From NCBI RefSeq assembly GCF_000743705.1, contig NZ_JQEZ01000006.1, positions 108,532 through 172,531 on the forward strand: DNA of 64,000 nucleotides. The letters are read 5' to 3'. Of the stretch, positions 37,349 to 46,675 are shown piece after piece (position 1 is the stretch's first letter; each line of letters begins with the position of its first letter). The notes under the pieces were generated by a model, which saw nothing but the letters and a program-made list of their open reading frames with translations, was not told the origin of the DNA and made no database searches. Position numbers and translations under genes: made by a program. The DNA is from Ruegeria halocynthiae. GTDB taxonomy: Bacteria; Pseudomonadota; Alphaproteobacteria; Rhodobacterales; Rhodobacteraceae.

Positions 37349-38073
37349 GGTCCATCATCGTAACCGGCGCAAGTTCCGGTATAGGGCGGGTCACGGCCGA
37401 GCAGTTCCTGGCCGAGGGTTGGATCGTCGGCCTGTTGGCCCGCAGCGCGGATACGCTGAACCAGATGGCCGCGGACCACGCAAAGGCAATCCCTCTGGTC
37501 GCGGATGTCACGGATGCGGACGCGGTCGAAGCCGCCTTTGGAACCTTTCAGGAAAAAGCCGGGCGTCTGGACGTTCTGTTCAACAATGCCGGGATTTTCG
37601 CGCCCGGCGGCACGATTGACGAGATTGCGCTCGAGGATTGGTACCAAAGCATCAACGTGAATCTGAACGGTATGTTCCTATGCGCGCGTCAGGCATTTCG
37701 GATCATGCGGCACCAATCCCGGCAGGGCGGGCGCATCATCAACAATGGCTCGATTGCTGCGCATGTGCCGCGCCCGAACTCGGTGCATTATTCAGCGACG
37801 AAACATGCCATCACCGGGCTGACGCGCAGCCTGTCGCTGGACGGGCGGGATTTCGGGATTGCCTGCGGTCAGATCGACATCGGCAATGCGCGCACACAGA
37901 TGGTGCAGGGGCTGGTCGAAAACGCGGTCGCTGCTGGGCAGCAGCCTGACCCGACCATGGCGGTCGAAGACGCCGCGCGGTCGGTTGTGCATATGGCCAA
38001 CCTTCCGCCCGAGGCGAATATTCAGTTCATGACCGTGATGGCCACCACGATGCCCTATATCGGGCGCGGGTAG
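37345..38073 (+). CDS. Short-chain dehydrogenase/reductase
   Basis: 242 residues with the SDR cofactor motif TGASSGIG (8-15), the NNAG motif at about 76-79, catalytic Ser in NNGSIAAHVP and the YSATK active site near residue 151. Substrate not inferable. ATGA overlap with the helicase gene suggests co-translation. Confidence 0.88.
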   Translation: MRSIIVTGASSGIGRVTAEQFLAEGWIVGLLARSADTLNQMAADHAKAIPLVADVTDADAVEAAFGTFQEKAGRLDVLFNNAGIFAPGGTIDEIALEDWYQSINVNLNGMFLCARQAFRIMRHQSRQGGRIINNGSIAAHVPRPNSVHYSATKHAITGLTRSLSLDGRDFGIACGQIDIGNARTQMVQGLVENAVAAGQQPDPTMAVEDAARSVVHMANLPPEANIQFMTVMATTMPYIGRG

Positions 38074-38076
38074 ACG

Positions 38077-38850
38077 TCAGTTTTCACGCAACAGCCGGAA
38101 TGCCGTTGACGCGCCCCAACCGGCGGCAATGGCAATGACCAGCGACATCAGCCCGTACCAAACCGGTTGCTGGCGGGACATGTTGAACAGGAACCGCTCA
38201 AGCCCGACCTTGCGCACGTCGATGGTGGTTTCGAACTGCGAGATAACCGAGCCACTGCGCGTCAGGAAGATGCGCGCCACGTATTCGCCTTCGGTCAGGT
38301 CGGCTGGCATCTCGATCGAGGTGCGGAACAGGGTCTGTTCATCCACGGCGACGGTGTCCTCGCGGATCGAATACAGGCCCTCGTCCTCGCGGATACGTAC
38401 GACGGCATCCGCGAAATCCTGCGCGCCCCGGATGTGCATGGCCGCCCCGACCGAGCGGATCGCCCGTTCGATTGACACCCGATAGCGCAGATCCTCGGTG
38501 TCGGACAGAATCTTGGTCAGCGGTGCGCTGGTGGCAACGGCGTAAAAACTGGGCGCAAGGTCGACCAGAACGCTGTCGGTATTGACCCAGATTCCCAGCT
38601 TCTTTTCTTTGCGCCGGACGGTTACCGGGCTGGACGGCCCGGCAACGGCCACGATCACCTCAAGGGGTGGGCCGGATGGAATCGGGGATTCGCGTTTGAC
38701 GGCACCAAAGATCAGGATTTCCGAGCCGTCGAAATTTGCGGTAATGGCCACGCGGTCCTGGCTTAGGCCCAGCACAACCTGCTCCTCCTCGGCCAGGGCG
38801 GGGCTGCAACACAGCCAGAATATAGCGAACAGACGCCACAGCATGATCAA
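38077..38850 (-). CDS. TIGR02186-type periplasmic/membrane protein
   Basis: 257 residues: signal peptide (MLWRLFAIFWLCCSPALA), a large periplasmic domain, and one C-terminal membrane segment (about 230-250, LMSLVIAIAAGWGASTAF). Matches the alphaproteobacterial family that sits beside TauE/SafE transporters; here the start overlaps the transporter gene by 4 bases. Probably a partner of that transporter. Confidence 0.75.
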   Translation of the reverse strand: MIMLWRLFAIFWLCCSPALAEEEQVVLGLSQDRVAITANFDGSEILIFGAVKRESPIPSGPPLEVIVAVAGPSSPVTVRRKEKKLGIWVNTDSVLVDLAPSFYAVATSAPLTKILSDTEDLRYRVSIERAIRSVGAAMHIRGAQDFADAVVRIREDEGLYSIREDTVAVDEQTLFRTSIEMPADLTEGEYVARIFLTRSGSVISQFETTIDVRKVGLERFLFNMSRQQPVWYGLMSLVIAIAAGWGASTAFRLLREN

Positions 38851-39767
38851 TGCCCCCCGCTGCGACCAAGCGAATACAGCTCGGACGGTTGCAGAAGCAG
38901 ATCAAGGGCCAGCTTGCCGCAGACAACAAGAACCAGCGCCGCCAGCAAGACCCGCAGTTGCTCCGCGGGCATCCGCGCACCGATCACGGTTCCGATCTGT
39001 GCCCCGATAACGCCGCCAACCAGCAGCAATACGGCCAGTACGATGTCGACGGTATAGTTCGTGGTTGCGTGCAGCATGGTGGTAAAGGCCGTCACAAAGA
39101 TGATCTGGAACAGGGACGTGCCGACCACGACCTTTGTGGGCATCCCCAGCAGGTAAATCATTGCGGGGACCATGATGAACCCGCCGCCAACGCCCATGAT
39201 CGCCGACAGAACCCCGACGCAAAGCCCCACCAGCATTGGCGGAATGACCGAGATATAAAGGCCCGACGTACGAAACCGCATCTTGAACGGCATGGCGTGC
39301 ACCCATCCGCGCTGTCGCCTGGCAGGTGGGGCAGTCGTGCCTTTTTTGGATTTGCGTAGGGCGTTCAGGCTTTCGATGAACATCAGACCACCGACAACGC
39401 CCAGGAAGACGACGTAACACAAGGTGACCAGCAGATCGACTTGTCCCAGGCTTTTGAGGTAGTTGAACACAACCACCCCAAGCGCAGCGCCCATCAAACC
39501 CCCGGTCAATAGAACCGTGCCCATCCTCAGGTCTACGGTCTTTCGTCGGAAATGCGCCAGTACACCGGAAAAGGATGACGCGACGATCTGATTGGCCTCG
39601 GTCGCAACAGCGACGGCTGGTGGAATGCCGATAAAGAACAATAGCGGTGTCATCAGAAAGCCGCCGCCGACACCGAACATGCCTGAAAGGACACCGACCA
39701 TTCCGCCCAGCCCTAAAAGCAAAAAGGCGTTGACGGAAACTTCGGCGATGGGAAGGTAAATTTGCAT
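38847..39767 (-). CDS. Sulfite exporter TauE/SafE family protein
   Basis: 306 residues, about eight membrane segments in two repeats with twin family motifs LSGMFGVGGGFLMTPLL (residues about 26-42) and LSAIMGVGGGFIMVPAM (about 163-179). Proposed to export sulfite or related anions. First gene of a two-gene unit with the TIGR02186 protein. Confidence 0.85.
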   Translation of the reverse strand: MQIYLPIAEVSVNAFLLLGLGGMVGVLSGMFGVGGGFLMTPLLFFIGIPPAVAVATEANQIVASSFSGVLAHFRRKTVDLRMGTVLLTGGLMGAALGVVVFNYLKSLGQVDLLVTLCYVVFLGVVGGLMFIESLNALRKSKKGTTAPPARRQRGWVHAMPFKMRFRTSGLYISVIPPMLVGLCVGVLSAIMGVGGGFIMVPAMIYLLGMPTKVVVGTSLFQIIFVTAFTTMLHATTNYTVDIVLAVLLLVGGVIGAQIGTVIGARMPAEQLRVLLAALVLVVCGKLALDLLLQPSELYSLGRSGGH

Positions 39768-40123
39768 GATGGACTAACAGGTGAGGCCGGATGTGTCGCG
39801 GAACGTGACAAAATCGGCCTCAAAGCAATGAGGTGAGGCTTGAATGCGGCTTGCGGGCAAAAGCCCCCTAGGTCGCACGGCGAAGATCAGCCGGTCGAAC
39901 GGGTTGGTCCGCCTATCCAGGCCTGGCTGCTGTGGCTGGATATGCTGCTGCGTCCCGACCTCAAGGCAATCCTGTGTTTCCGGAACCCCGGCGGGACGCT
40001 TTCCGAGGCTGGCTGTAACAGGAAACACACGCATACCCCCTTAGAGCGGTTGCGGGATGTAAAATCAACTCTGTATGCCGCTCTGCAGCGAACAGGACTG
40101 AACTGAGTTCGAAACTGGACTTA
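39768..40123. other. Intergenic region with a doubtful ORF
   Basis: 356 bases. A plus-strand frame (39840-40106, 88 codons) has a central part with coding-like codons (AWLLWLDMLLRPDLKAIL) but a poor start and no recognised family, so it may be a decayed gene. The remainder should hold the promoter of the TauE operon. No other structure seen. Confidence 0.35.
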
Positions 40124-41092
40124 TCAGCGCTCTTTCACGTAAGGTTCACCTCCGGCGCGGGGTGGGGTGGCTTTGCCTACGAACCCGGCCAGAATGACAA
40201 CGGTCAGAATATAGGGCAGGGCGTCCATGACCTGCACCGGGATAACCACGCCGCCCAGGTCGATGTTCTGGAACCGCAGTGCCACGGCCTGCAGCAGACC
40301 GAACAGCAGACACGCACCCATCGCGTGCCACGGTCGCCATTTCGCAAAGATCAGCGCCGCCAGCGCGATGAACCCGCGACCTGCGGTCATGTCCTTGACG
40401 AACCCGGCTTGCAGGGCGGTGGCCAGATAGGCCCCGGCGATTCCGCACAAGACGCCACAGATGGCCACCGCAGCATAGCGCAGGCCAACAACCGAAACAC
40501 CGGCAGTATCCACTGCGGCGGGGTTTTCCCCCACGGCGCGCAGCCGCAGGCCGAACCGTGTACGATACAGAATCCACCACGTGGCAGGAACCATCGCAAA
40601 CGCGATGTAAACCAGAATGGAGTGGCCCGAGAGAAGCTCGGAATAGATGGGGCCGAAAATCGGAACGCCGCCGAGCGATTCTGCAAAGGGGAAGTTGATC
40701 GGAGTAAACCGCCCTCCGCCAAACAGGGAGGGTGTGCGCCCGCCTTGCTGGAACCAGCTTTGCGCAATCAAAACGGTCATACCCGCCGCAAGAAAGTTGA
40801 TGGCGACACCCGAGATCAACTGGTTGCCCCGAAACGTGATCGAAGCCAACCCATGCAGACCCGACAAAACCAACGAGGATGCGATGCCCGCCAGCAAACC
40901 CAGCCAAACCGAACCGGTCACGGCGGCGACGGCTGCCGAAAAGAAGGCAGCCATAAGCATCTTGCCTTCAAGCCCGATGTCGAAAATGCCTGCGCGTTCG
41001 GAAAAAAGCCCTGCGAGACAGGCCAGCAGCAGTGGGGTGGACAGACGAATGGTCGAGTCGAGTACCTGGATGAGTGTGATAAAAAACTCCAT
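40124..41092 (-). CDS. ABC transporter permease, BMP/nucleoside type (second)
   Basis: 322 residues from ATG 41092, with TGATG overlap to the upstream permease. Eight to nine membrane segments and the family start LSTPLLLACLAGLFSERAGIFDIGLEG. Pairs with the first permease to import nucleosides or a related ligand. Confidence 0.88.
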   Translation of the reverse strand: MEFFITLIQVLDSTIRLSTPLLLACLAGLFSERAGIFDIGLEGKMLMAAFFSAAVAAVTGSVWLGLLAGIASSLVLSGLHGLASITFRGNQLISGVAINFLAAGMTVLIAQSWFQQGGRTPSLFGGGRFTPINFPFAESLGGVPIFGPIYSELLSGHSILVYIAFAMVPATWWILYRTRFGLRLRAVGENPAAVDTAGVSVVGLRYAAVAICGVLCGIAGAYLATALQAGFVKDMTAGRGFIALAALIFAKWRPWHAMGACLLFGLLQAVALRFQNIDLGGVVIPVQVMDALPYILTVVILAGFVGKATPPRAGGEPYVKER

Positions 41093-42186
41093 CACTCGAC
41101 CCCTTTCCGCAGACCCAGGAACAGCTTTTCAAGCGGTATCCTGACCATGTTGTCCAATGCTCCGGTAAACAGAATGACCAGCGCCTGAATGACCACGATC
41201 AGTTCGCGCGGGATTGACGTCCACAGCGCCAGCTCTGCGCCGCCCTGATAGAGGAACCCGAACAAAAGCGCCGCAAGAAATACCCCGAACGGGTGGGAAC
41301 GGCCCATCAGCGCCACAGCGATACCGATGAAACCCGCACCTTCGGTTGAGTTCAGAACCAGACGCTCCGCCTCGCCCATGACGTTGTTGATGGCCATCAT
41401 CCCGGCCAACCCGCCGGAAATCAGCATGGCGACGATGGTAATCCGCACCGGCGAGATACCGGCATAGACTGCGCCGGTTTCCGAGTGGCCATAAGCGCGG
41501 ATCTCATACCCCAGGCGGGTGCGCCAGATCAGCGCCCAAACGACGAAACAGGCAAGGATCGCCACAAAGAACGAGATATTCGCGGGCGCGCCACGGAACA
41601 CTACTTCTTCAGCTGTTGAAAACATGGATTGGAAGGTCGGTAGCTGCACGGCCTCGGGAAAGCGCGCGGTTGCCGGGTCCTGCGATCCGGGCGGGCGCAT
41701 CACGTTGACCAGCATATAGTTCAGCAGGGCGGCGGCGATAAAGTTGAACATGATCGTGGTAATCACGATATGGCTGCCGCGTTTGGCTTGCAGATAGGCC
41801 GGGATCGCAGCCCATGCCGCCCCGAACAGGGCCGAGGCCACGCAGGCGGCAAGCAGGGCGATGCTCCAATGCGGCCAATCTATGTACAGGCAGACCATGG
41901 CGACGCCCAGGCCGCCCAACATCGCCTGACCTTCACCACCGATATTGAACATCCGGGCGTGGAATGCCACGGCCACCGCCAGACCGGTGAACATGAAATT
42001 GGTCGCGTAATACAGCGTATAGCCCCAGCCATAGGTCGACCCCAGCGCGCCGGTGACCATCAGGTTCACCGCCTCGACCGGGTTTTCACCGATGGCCAGG
42101 ATGACCAGAGCCGAAAGGATTGCGGCCAGTATCAGACTGATCAGTGGGATCAGAACGACATCGGCCCATTTGGGCATTTTTTCCAT
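41092..42186 (-). CDS. ABC transporter permease, BMP/nucleoside type (first)
   Basis: 364 residues from ATG 42186, one base after the ATPase stop; the open frame extends 8 codons upstream. Membrane segments throughout, with the permease signature VAFHARMFNIGGEGQAML near residue 85. Acts with the other permease, the ATPase and the binding protein of this operon. Confidence 0.88.
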   Translation of the reverse strand: MEKMPKWADVVLIPLISLILAAILSALVILAIGENPVEAVNLMVTGALGSTYGWGYTLYYATNFMFTGLAVAVAFHARMFNIGGEGQAMLGGLGVAMVCLYIDWPHWSIALLAACVASALFGAAWAAIPAYLQAKRGSHIVITTIMFNFIAAALLNYMLVNVMRPPGSQDPATARFPEAVQLPTFQSMFSTAEEVVFRGAPANISFFVAILACFVVWALIWRTRLGYEIRAYGHSETGAVYAGISPVRITIVAMLISGGLAGMMAINNVMGEAERLVLNSTEGAGFIGIAVALMGRSHPFGVFLAALLFGFLYQGGAELALWTSIPRELIVVIQALVILFTGALDNMVRIPLEKLFLGLRKGVE

Positions 42187-42187
42187 G

Positions 42188-43717
42188 TTACGCGGCCTCT
42201 CCCGCAACACCGGCCATCAGCAGGCCCAGTTCTTTTTCATCTGTTTCATGGGGCAGGCGTTCGCCCATGACATGTCCGTCAAACATCACCGCGATCCGAT
42301 CCGATAGCGAGAAGATCTCTTCCAGCTCGACCGAGACCAACAGGATTGCCTTGCCCTGATCGCGCAGGGCAACGATTTGTTTGTGAATGAATTCAATCGC
42401 GCCGATGTCCACGCCGCGCGTCGGCTGGCCGACCAGCAACAGATCGGGGTTGCGTTCGATCTCGCGCGCAACGACGATTTTCTGCTGGTTGCCGCCGGAA
42501 AAACTTTTGGCGGTCAGCCATCCGTTGGGGGGGCGCACGTCGAATTTTTCGATCTTGCGTTCGGTGTCGGCGCGCAGGGCGGCGTTATCCATGAAGATGC
42601 CGCGCTTATACGCCGGGTCGCGGTGATAGCCGAAAGCCACGTTTTCCCAGGCGTGAAAGTCCATGATCAGACCTTCGCGTTGACGGTCCTCGGGGACATG
42701 GGCGATGTGCTGCGCGCGCCGGGCCTGCCCGTCAGACCCCGCCCCGCTCAGCGCCAGAGGGGTCCCGTTCAGTTTGATCTGCCCTTGACCGGGACGCATT
42801 CCGCCCAACACCTCAAGCAATTCCGACTGGCCATTACCAGCAACGCCAGCGATGCCGACAATCTCGCCCGCGCGCACTGTCAGGTCGATGCCCTTGACGC
42901 GTTCAACACCGGCCGAATCGAACACGCGCAGGTCTTCGACCTCAAGAACAGGCTTGCCCGGTTTGGCGGGCACTTTGTCGACCTGCAACAGAACCTTGCG
43001 GCCCACCATCAGCTCGGCCAGTTCTTCGGGGCTGGTCTCGGATGTCTTGACTGTGGCCGTCATCTGGCCGCGCCGCATGACCGAGACAGTATCGGTGTTC
43101 TCCATGATCTCGCGCAGCTTGTGGGTGATCACGATAATGGTCTTCCCTTCGGCCCGCAGACGGCCGAGAATGCGGAACAGCTGATCAGCCTCCGAAGGCG
43201 TCAGAACGCCAGTGGGTTCGTCCAGAATCAGAATCTCGGCCCGACGGTACAGCGCCTTGAGGATTTCAACCCGCTGCTGCGCGCCAACGCCGATTTCGTC
43301 GATACGTTTGTCCGGATCGACAAACAGCTCGTATTCTTCTTCCAGTTCTTTCAGTTCCTTGCGGGCTTTGGCCAGAGACGGGGCCAGCAGCCCGCCGTCC
43401 TCGGCACCCAGAACGATGTTTTCCAGAACGGTGAAGTTTTCGACCAGTTTGAAATGCTGAAACACCATCCCGATGCCCGCAGCAATCGCTGCCTGGCTGT
43501 CGGGAATGTCGGTCCTGGATCCATTGATCCAGATTTCACCTTTGTCGGCTTTGTAAAAGCCGTAGAGAATGCTCATCAGCGTGGATTTGCCCGCACCGTT
43601 TTCACCGATGATCCCGTGGATCGTGCCGGGGGCGACGCTGATGGAAATGTCTTTGTTGGCCTGAACCGGCCCAAAGGCTTTGGATATCCCTTTGAGCTCA
43701 ATGGCGGGGACGGTCAT
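42188..43717 (-). CDS. ABC transporter ATPase with two nucleotide-binding domains
   Basis: 509 residues holding two ABC cassettes. The first has intact Walker A (IIGENGAGKSTLMSIL) and EILILDEPTGVLTPSEAD; the second has the degenerate Walker A usual for this subfamily (GIAGVAGNGQSELLEV) but keeps FSGGNQQKIVVAREI and QPTRGVD. This layout is typical of BMP-type nucleoside importers. It lies between the binding-protein gene and the permeases. Confidence 0.9.
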   Translation of the reverse strand: MTVPAIELKGISKAFGPVQANKDISISVAPGTIHGIIGENGAGKSTLMSILYGFYKADKGEIWINGSRTDIPDSQAAIAAGIGMVFQHFKLVENFTVLENIVLGAEDGGLLAPSLAKARKELKELEEEYELFVDPDKRIDEIGVGAQQRVEILKALYRRAEILILDEPTGVLTPSEADQLFRILGRLRAEGKTIIVITHKLREIMENTDTVSVMRRGQMTATVKTSETSPEELAELMVGRKVLLQVDKVPAKPGKPVLEVEDLRVFDSAGVERVKGIDLTVRAGEIVGIAGVAGNGQSELLEVLGGMRPGQGQIKLNGTPLALSGAGSDGQARRAQHIAHVPEDRQREGLIMDFHAWENVAFGYHRDPAYKRGIFMDNAALRADTERKIEKFDVRPPNGWLTAKSFSGGNQQKIVVAREIERNPDLLLVGQPTRGVDIGAIEFIHKQIVALRDQGKAILLVSVELEEIFSLSDRIAVMFDGHVMGERLPHETDEKELGLLMAGVAGEAA

Positions 43718-43776
43718 GTCTTGTCCTCAATTGGCGAAAGGGCCGTCTGGTCAGCGACCAACGCGGCAGAGTGGGG

Positions 43777-43801
43777 GCGGGACGGAATAACTCCGTCCCG
43801 C
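43777..43801 (-). other. Hairpin between binding-protein and ATPase genes
   Basis: Perfect 9-bp stem GCGGGACGG / CCGTCCCGC with a 7-base loop, 6 bases after the binding-protein stop, no T-run. Likely protects the upstream mRNA so the binding protein is made in excess. Confidence 0.6.
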
Positions 43802-43807
43802 GCAATA

Positions 43808-44806
43808 TCAGAACTTCAGTGCCGGGCAGCTGTCATTCTCGTAATAGCTGACAACAGATACATTGCCGTCGATGATGTCCTGACGGGCCTTATCGACTGC
43901 GGCTTTCATGTCATCGGACACGAGGGCTGCGTTATTGTCGTCCATCGCGACGCCAACACCATCCTGGGCCAGACCCATGGTGAACACGCCGGTTTCGACG
44001 TTGTCACCTGCGCTCATCGCCTCAAAAACGGCCACGTCCACACGTTTCAGCATCGAGGTCAGAACTTTGCCGGGGTGCAGGTGGTTCTGGTTGCTGTCCA
44101 CGCCGATCGACAGGATGCCTTCGTCGGCTGCAGTTTGCAGAACGCCAACACCAGTGCCGCCGGCTGCCGCATAAACAACGTCAGCGCCCTGGCTGATCTG
44201 CGCCTTGGTCAGTTCCGAGCCCTTAACCGGGTCGTTCCAGGCTGCAGGCGTTGTGCCGGTCATGTTGGCAACAACGTTGATGTCGGGGTTCACGGCCTTG
44301 GCACCTTGGGCATAGCCACAGCCAAAGTGGCGGATCAGCGGAACATCCATCCCACCGATAAAGCCGACAGTGCCGGATTCCGACGCCATCGCGGCCATCA
44401 TACCCACCAGATACGACCCTTCATGTTCGGCAAAGCCGACCTGACGCACGTTCGGCGCGTCCAGCCATGTCACGTCGATCACAACAAATGTTGTGTCCGG
44501 GTAATCTGTGGCAACAGCGCTCAGCGGATCGGCCATTCCAAAGCCCATGGTGATGATCGGGTTTGAACCTGCTTCGGCAAACCGGCGCAGGGCCTGTTCA
44601 CGCTGCGCTTCGGATTGCATTTCAATCTCGCGATAGGTTCCGCCAGTCTCCTCGGCCCAACGCGATGCGCCATTATGCGCGGCTTCGTTGAACGATTTGT
44701 CGAACTTTCCGCCCAGATCATAGATCAGCGCAGGTTCGGCCAAAGCCGCACCTGCGGTCAGCGCGACGGCGGCGGCGGCGCCCATCAAGGATTTCATCAG
44801 GGTCAT
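43808..44806 (-). CDS. BMP family ABC transporter substrate-binding protein
   Basis: 332 residues with a signal peptide (SLMGAAAAVALTAGAALA) and the BMP/PnrA-like core: ALIYDLGGKFDKSFNEAAHNGA, ITMGFGMADPLSAVA, GFIGGMDVPLIRHFGCGY, VVYAAAGGTGVGVL. Family members bind purine nucleosides; no lipobox cysteine is seen, so it is probably soluble in the periplasm. First gene of the importer operon; GGGAG precedes the ATG. Confidence 0.9.
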   Translation of the reverse strand: MTLMKSLMGAAAAVALTAGAALAEPALIYDLGGKFDKSFNEAAHNGASRWAEETGGTYREIEMQSEAQREQALRRFAEAGSNPIITMGFGMADPLSAVATDYPDTTFVVIDVTWLDAPNVRQVGFAEHEGSYLVGMMAAMASESGTVGFIGGMDVPLIRHFGCGYAQGAKAVNPDINVVANMTGTTPAAWNDPVKGSELTKAQISQGADVVYAAAGGTGVGVLQTAADEGILSIGVDSNQNHLHPGKVLTSMLKRVDVAVFEAMSAGDNVETGVFTMGLAQDGVGVAMDDNNAALVSDDMKAAVDKARQDIIDGNVSVVSYYENDSCPALKF

Positions 44807-44917
44807 TTCACACTCCCGTTTGTTATTGTCGGTCGGGGCTAAGATAGCCCCGTCTACCCACTGTTAGCGAGCATAACTGTTGTGATGGCGGGAATTAAGG
44901 CTGTTTGCAACCGGTGC

Positions 44918-44936
44918 GGTCAATAGATTTTTGACC
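44918..44936. promoter_or_regulatory. Palindrome GGTCAA-N7-TTGACC upstream of the BMP operon
   Basis: Perfect 6-bp half sites separated by 7 bases, 112 bases before the binding-protein ATG. Placement and symmetry fit an operator for a GntR- or LacI-like regulator; also 30 bases from the end of rimI. Confidence 0.45.
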
Positions 44937-44965
44937 AATCGGTTGAAAATAGGGCGCGCAGATGG

Positions 44966-45379
44966 TCAGGTGAGGCTGCATTCCATCACGACGGCATCTG
45001 TTTTCTTGTTATTTTCAAGCAGATAATAACCCTTGCGCAGGCCACAGGGGCGATATCCGCAATGTTCATACAGGGCAATGGCTGGAAGATTGTCACTTGC
45101 CACATCCAGAATGGCACGGGTTGCGCCCAGATCCCGCGCGACCGAGTGCCAGTCGGACATGCGTTGCCTGGCCAACCCCTGCCGCTGGGACGTGGGATGA
45201 GTCGCGATTGTCAGCAGCTCGGCCTCTTGGGCGATGACCTGAAACAGGGCAAATGAATCAGCGTTCCCAACATGGTGCGTAAAGCGATTGGACAGGAGGT
45301 CGGAAAATTCCTGTACCGTCCACGGTCTGGATTGCGCGAACGCCGCAGCGTGCGTCGATGCCATATCTCGGGGCGTCAT
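44966..45379 (-). CDS. rimI: Ribosomal-protein-alanine N-acetyltransferase-like GNAT
   Basis: 137 residues with the acetyl-CoA motif HPTSQRQGLARQRM and the RimI-like C-terminal LYEHCGYRPCGLRKGYY. It overlaps tsaB by 4 bases, the usual tsaB-rimI pairing. Its native target may differ from ribosomal protein S18. Confidence 0.85.
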   Translation of the reverse strand: MTPRDMASTHAAAFAQSRPWTVQEFSDLLSNRFTHHVGNADSFALFQVIAQEAELLTIATHPTSQRQGLARQRMSDWHSVARDLGATRAILDVASDNLPAIALYEHCGYRPCGLRKGYYLLENNKKTDAVVMECSLT

Positions 45380-46053
45380 TCGTCCAATAGCACCGGCGGC
45401 ACATGTTTGGATGGTGCCGCATCTGCGGGGCGGACATACAGAGGTGCAGGTGAGGGCGGCTTTTCACCCGTGATCCAGCGTTGAGCGGCGATTTGGGCAA
45501 TTCGGGACGGAATATCCGTCAGATCACATGGCGTGTTGTGCGCCCCATACGCCTTGCTGATCTCATCGGCACGATATCCAAGAACGGACATGCCCCCGGA
45601 TACTTCAAGGTCGCGTGGAGGCACGCCCGGGTCGATCTGTTGCGGTGTGCCGTTGTGCCGCCCGTGTTGCATCGGTTGAACATAGGCCATGTCACGCGGT
45701 GCGGGTATGCTGACCAGCAGATTGTCCGAGGTGTCCTGAAAAGCCATGACCTCGAACATGGACACGCCAAAGGCGGGCACCCCAAGCCCCAGTGCCAGCC
45801 CACGGGCCGCCGAGACCGAAATCCGGATGCCCGTAAAGTTCCCCGGCCCGGTTCCCACGGCAATGGCGTCCAGATCGGACCAGGCCTTACCCTGCGCAGA
45901 TAGAATCGCGCTGAGCATGGGCATCAGCGCCTCGGCCTGCCCGCGGGTCATGGGGTCTACTGTCTGATAAACGATGGAATCACCGCATAGCAAAGCGGCC
46001 GCGCAATGCGCGGCCGATGTATCAAATGCCAGAATAGTTGGGTCAGACGGCAA
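45376..46053 (-). CDS. tsaB: tRNA threonylcarbamoyladenosine biosynthesis protein TsaB
   Basis: Partner of TsaD for t6A modification of ANN-decoding tRNAs. 225 residues, N-terminal ASKHA start ILAFDTSAAHCAAALL and the motif GTGPGNFTGIRISVSAARG (about 67-85). It overlaps nfuA by 11 bases upstream and rimI downstream. Confidence 0.92.
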   Translation of the reverse strand: MPSDPTILAFDTSAAHCAAALLCGDSIVYQTVDPMTRGQAEALMPMLSAILSAQGKAWSDLDAIAVGTGPGNFTGIRISVSAARGLALGLGVPAFGVSMFEVMAFQDTSDNLLVSIPAPRDMAYVQPMQHGRHNGTPQQIDPGVPPRDLEVSGGMSVLGYRADEISKAYGAHNTPCDLTDIPSRIAQIAAQRWITGEKPPSPAPLYVRPADAAPSKHVPPVLLDE

Positions 46054-46606
46054 CAGGGCGTACCTCTGTCACTTCGGGGATGTAGTGGCGCAGCAGGTTC
46101 TCGATCCCCATTTTCAATGTCAGGGTCGAGGACGGGCAACCCGCGCAGGCCCCTTGCATATGCAGGTAGACAACACCCCGGTCGAACCCGTGGAATGTGA
46201 TGTCCCCACCATCCTGAGCCACCGCCGGGCGCACGCGACTGTCCAGCAGATCCTTGATCTGATCGACGATCTCCGCGTCTTCGCCGGTATGTTCGGCATG
46301 ACCCGAGGCCGCCGTCGCGTCAGCACCGATCACTGGCTGGCCGGACTGATAATGTTCCATCACGGCACCCAAAATGGCGGGCTTGATGTGGTCCCACTGA
46401 ATGTCGTCGGATTTGGTCACCGTTACGAAGTCGTTGCCAAAGAAAACGCCAGTTACGCCGCTCACTGCAAAAATCCGCTTGGCCAGCGGTGATTTTTCCC
46501 CGGCTTCGGCCGTAGGGAAATCAGCTGTGCCCGCTTCCAGCACGGTTTGGCCGGGCAGGAATTTCAGCGTTGCGGGGTTGGGCGTGGATTCGGTTTGGAT
46601 GAACAT
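46043..46606 (-). CDS. NifU/NfuA-type Fe-S cluster scaffold protein
   Basis: 187 residues: an N-terminal Nfu_N domain (MFIQTESTPNPATLKFLPG) and a C-terminal NifU-like domain with the CAGCPSS cluster motif near residue 155. It likely carries 4Fe-4S clusters to targets such as aconitase or SdhB. Its end overlaps the tsaB start. Confidence 0.92.
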   Translation of the reverse strand: MFIQTESTPNPATLKFLPGQTVLEAGTADFPTAEAGEKSPLAKRIFAVSGVTGVFFGNDFVTVTKSDDIQWDHIKPAILGAVMEHYQSGQPVIGADATAASGHAEHTGEDAEIVDQIKDLLDSRVRPAVAQDGGDITFHGFDRGVVYLHMQGACAGCPSSTLTLKMGIENLLRHYIPEVTEVRPVAV

Positions 46607-46675
46607 GGCACGGCTCCGTTTCAGTTGTATCTGATATGCGGGTCTGGGCCGGGGAAGTCAAGATTTGGAACGATT

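Noticed and set aside
43133..43140. GTGATCAC inside the ABC ATPase gene
   Set aside because: Single copy within coding sequence (Val-Ile-Thr region), without a partner at 21 bp; not considered an operator.
42377..44566. 729-codon plus-strand frame across the ABC ATPase and binding-protein genes
   Set aside because: It is antisense to two clear genes and their hairpin; open only because of codon bias.
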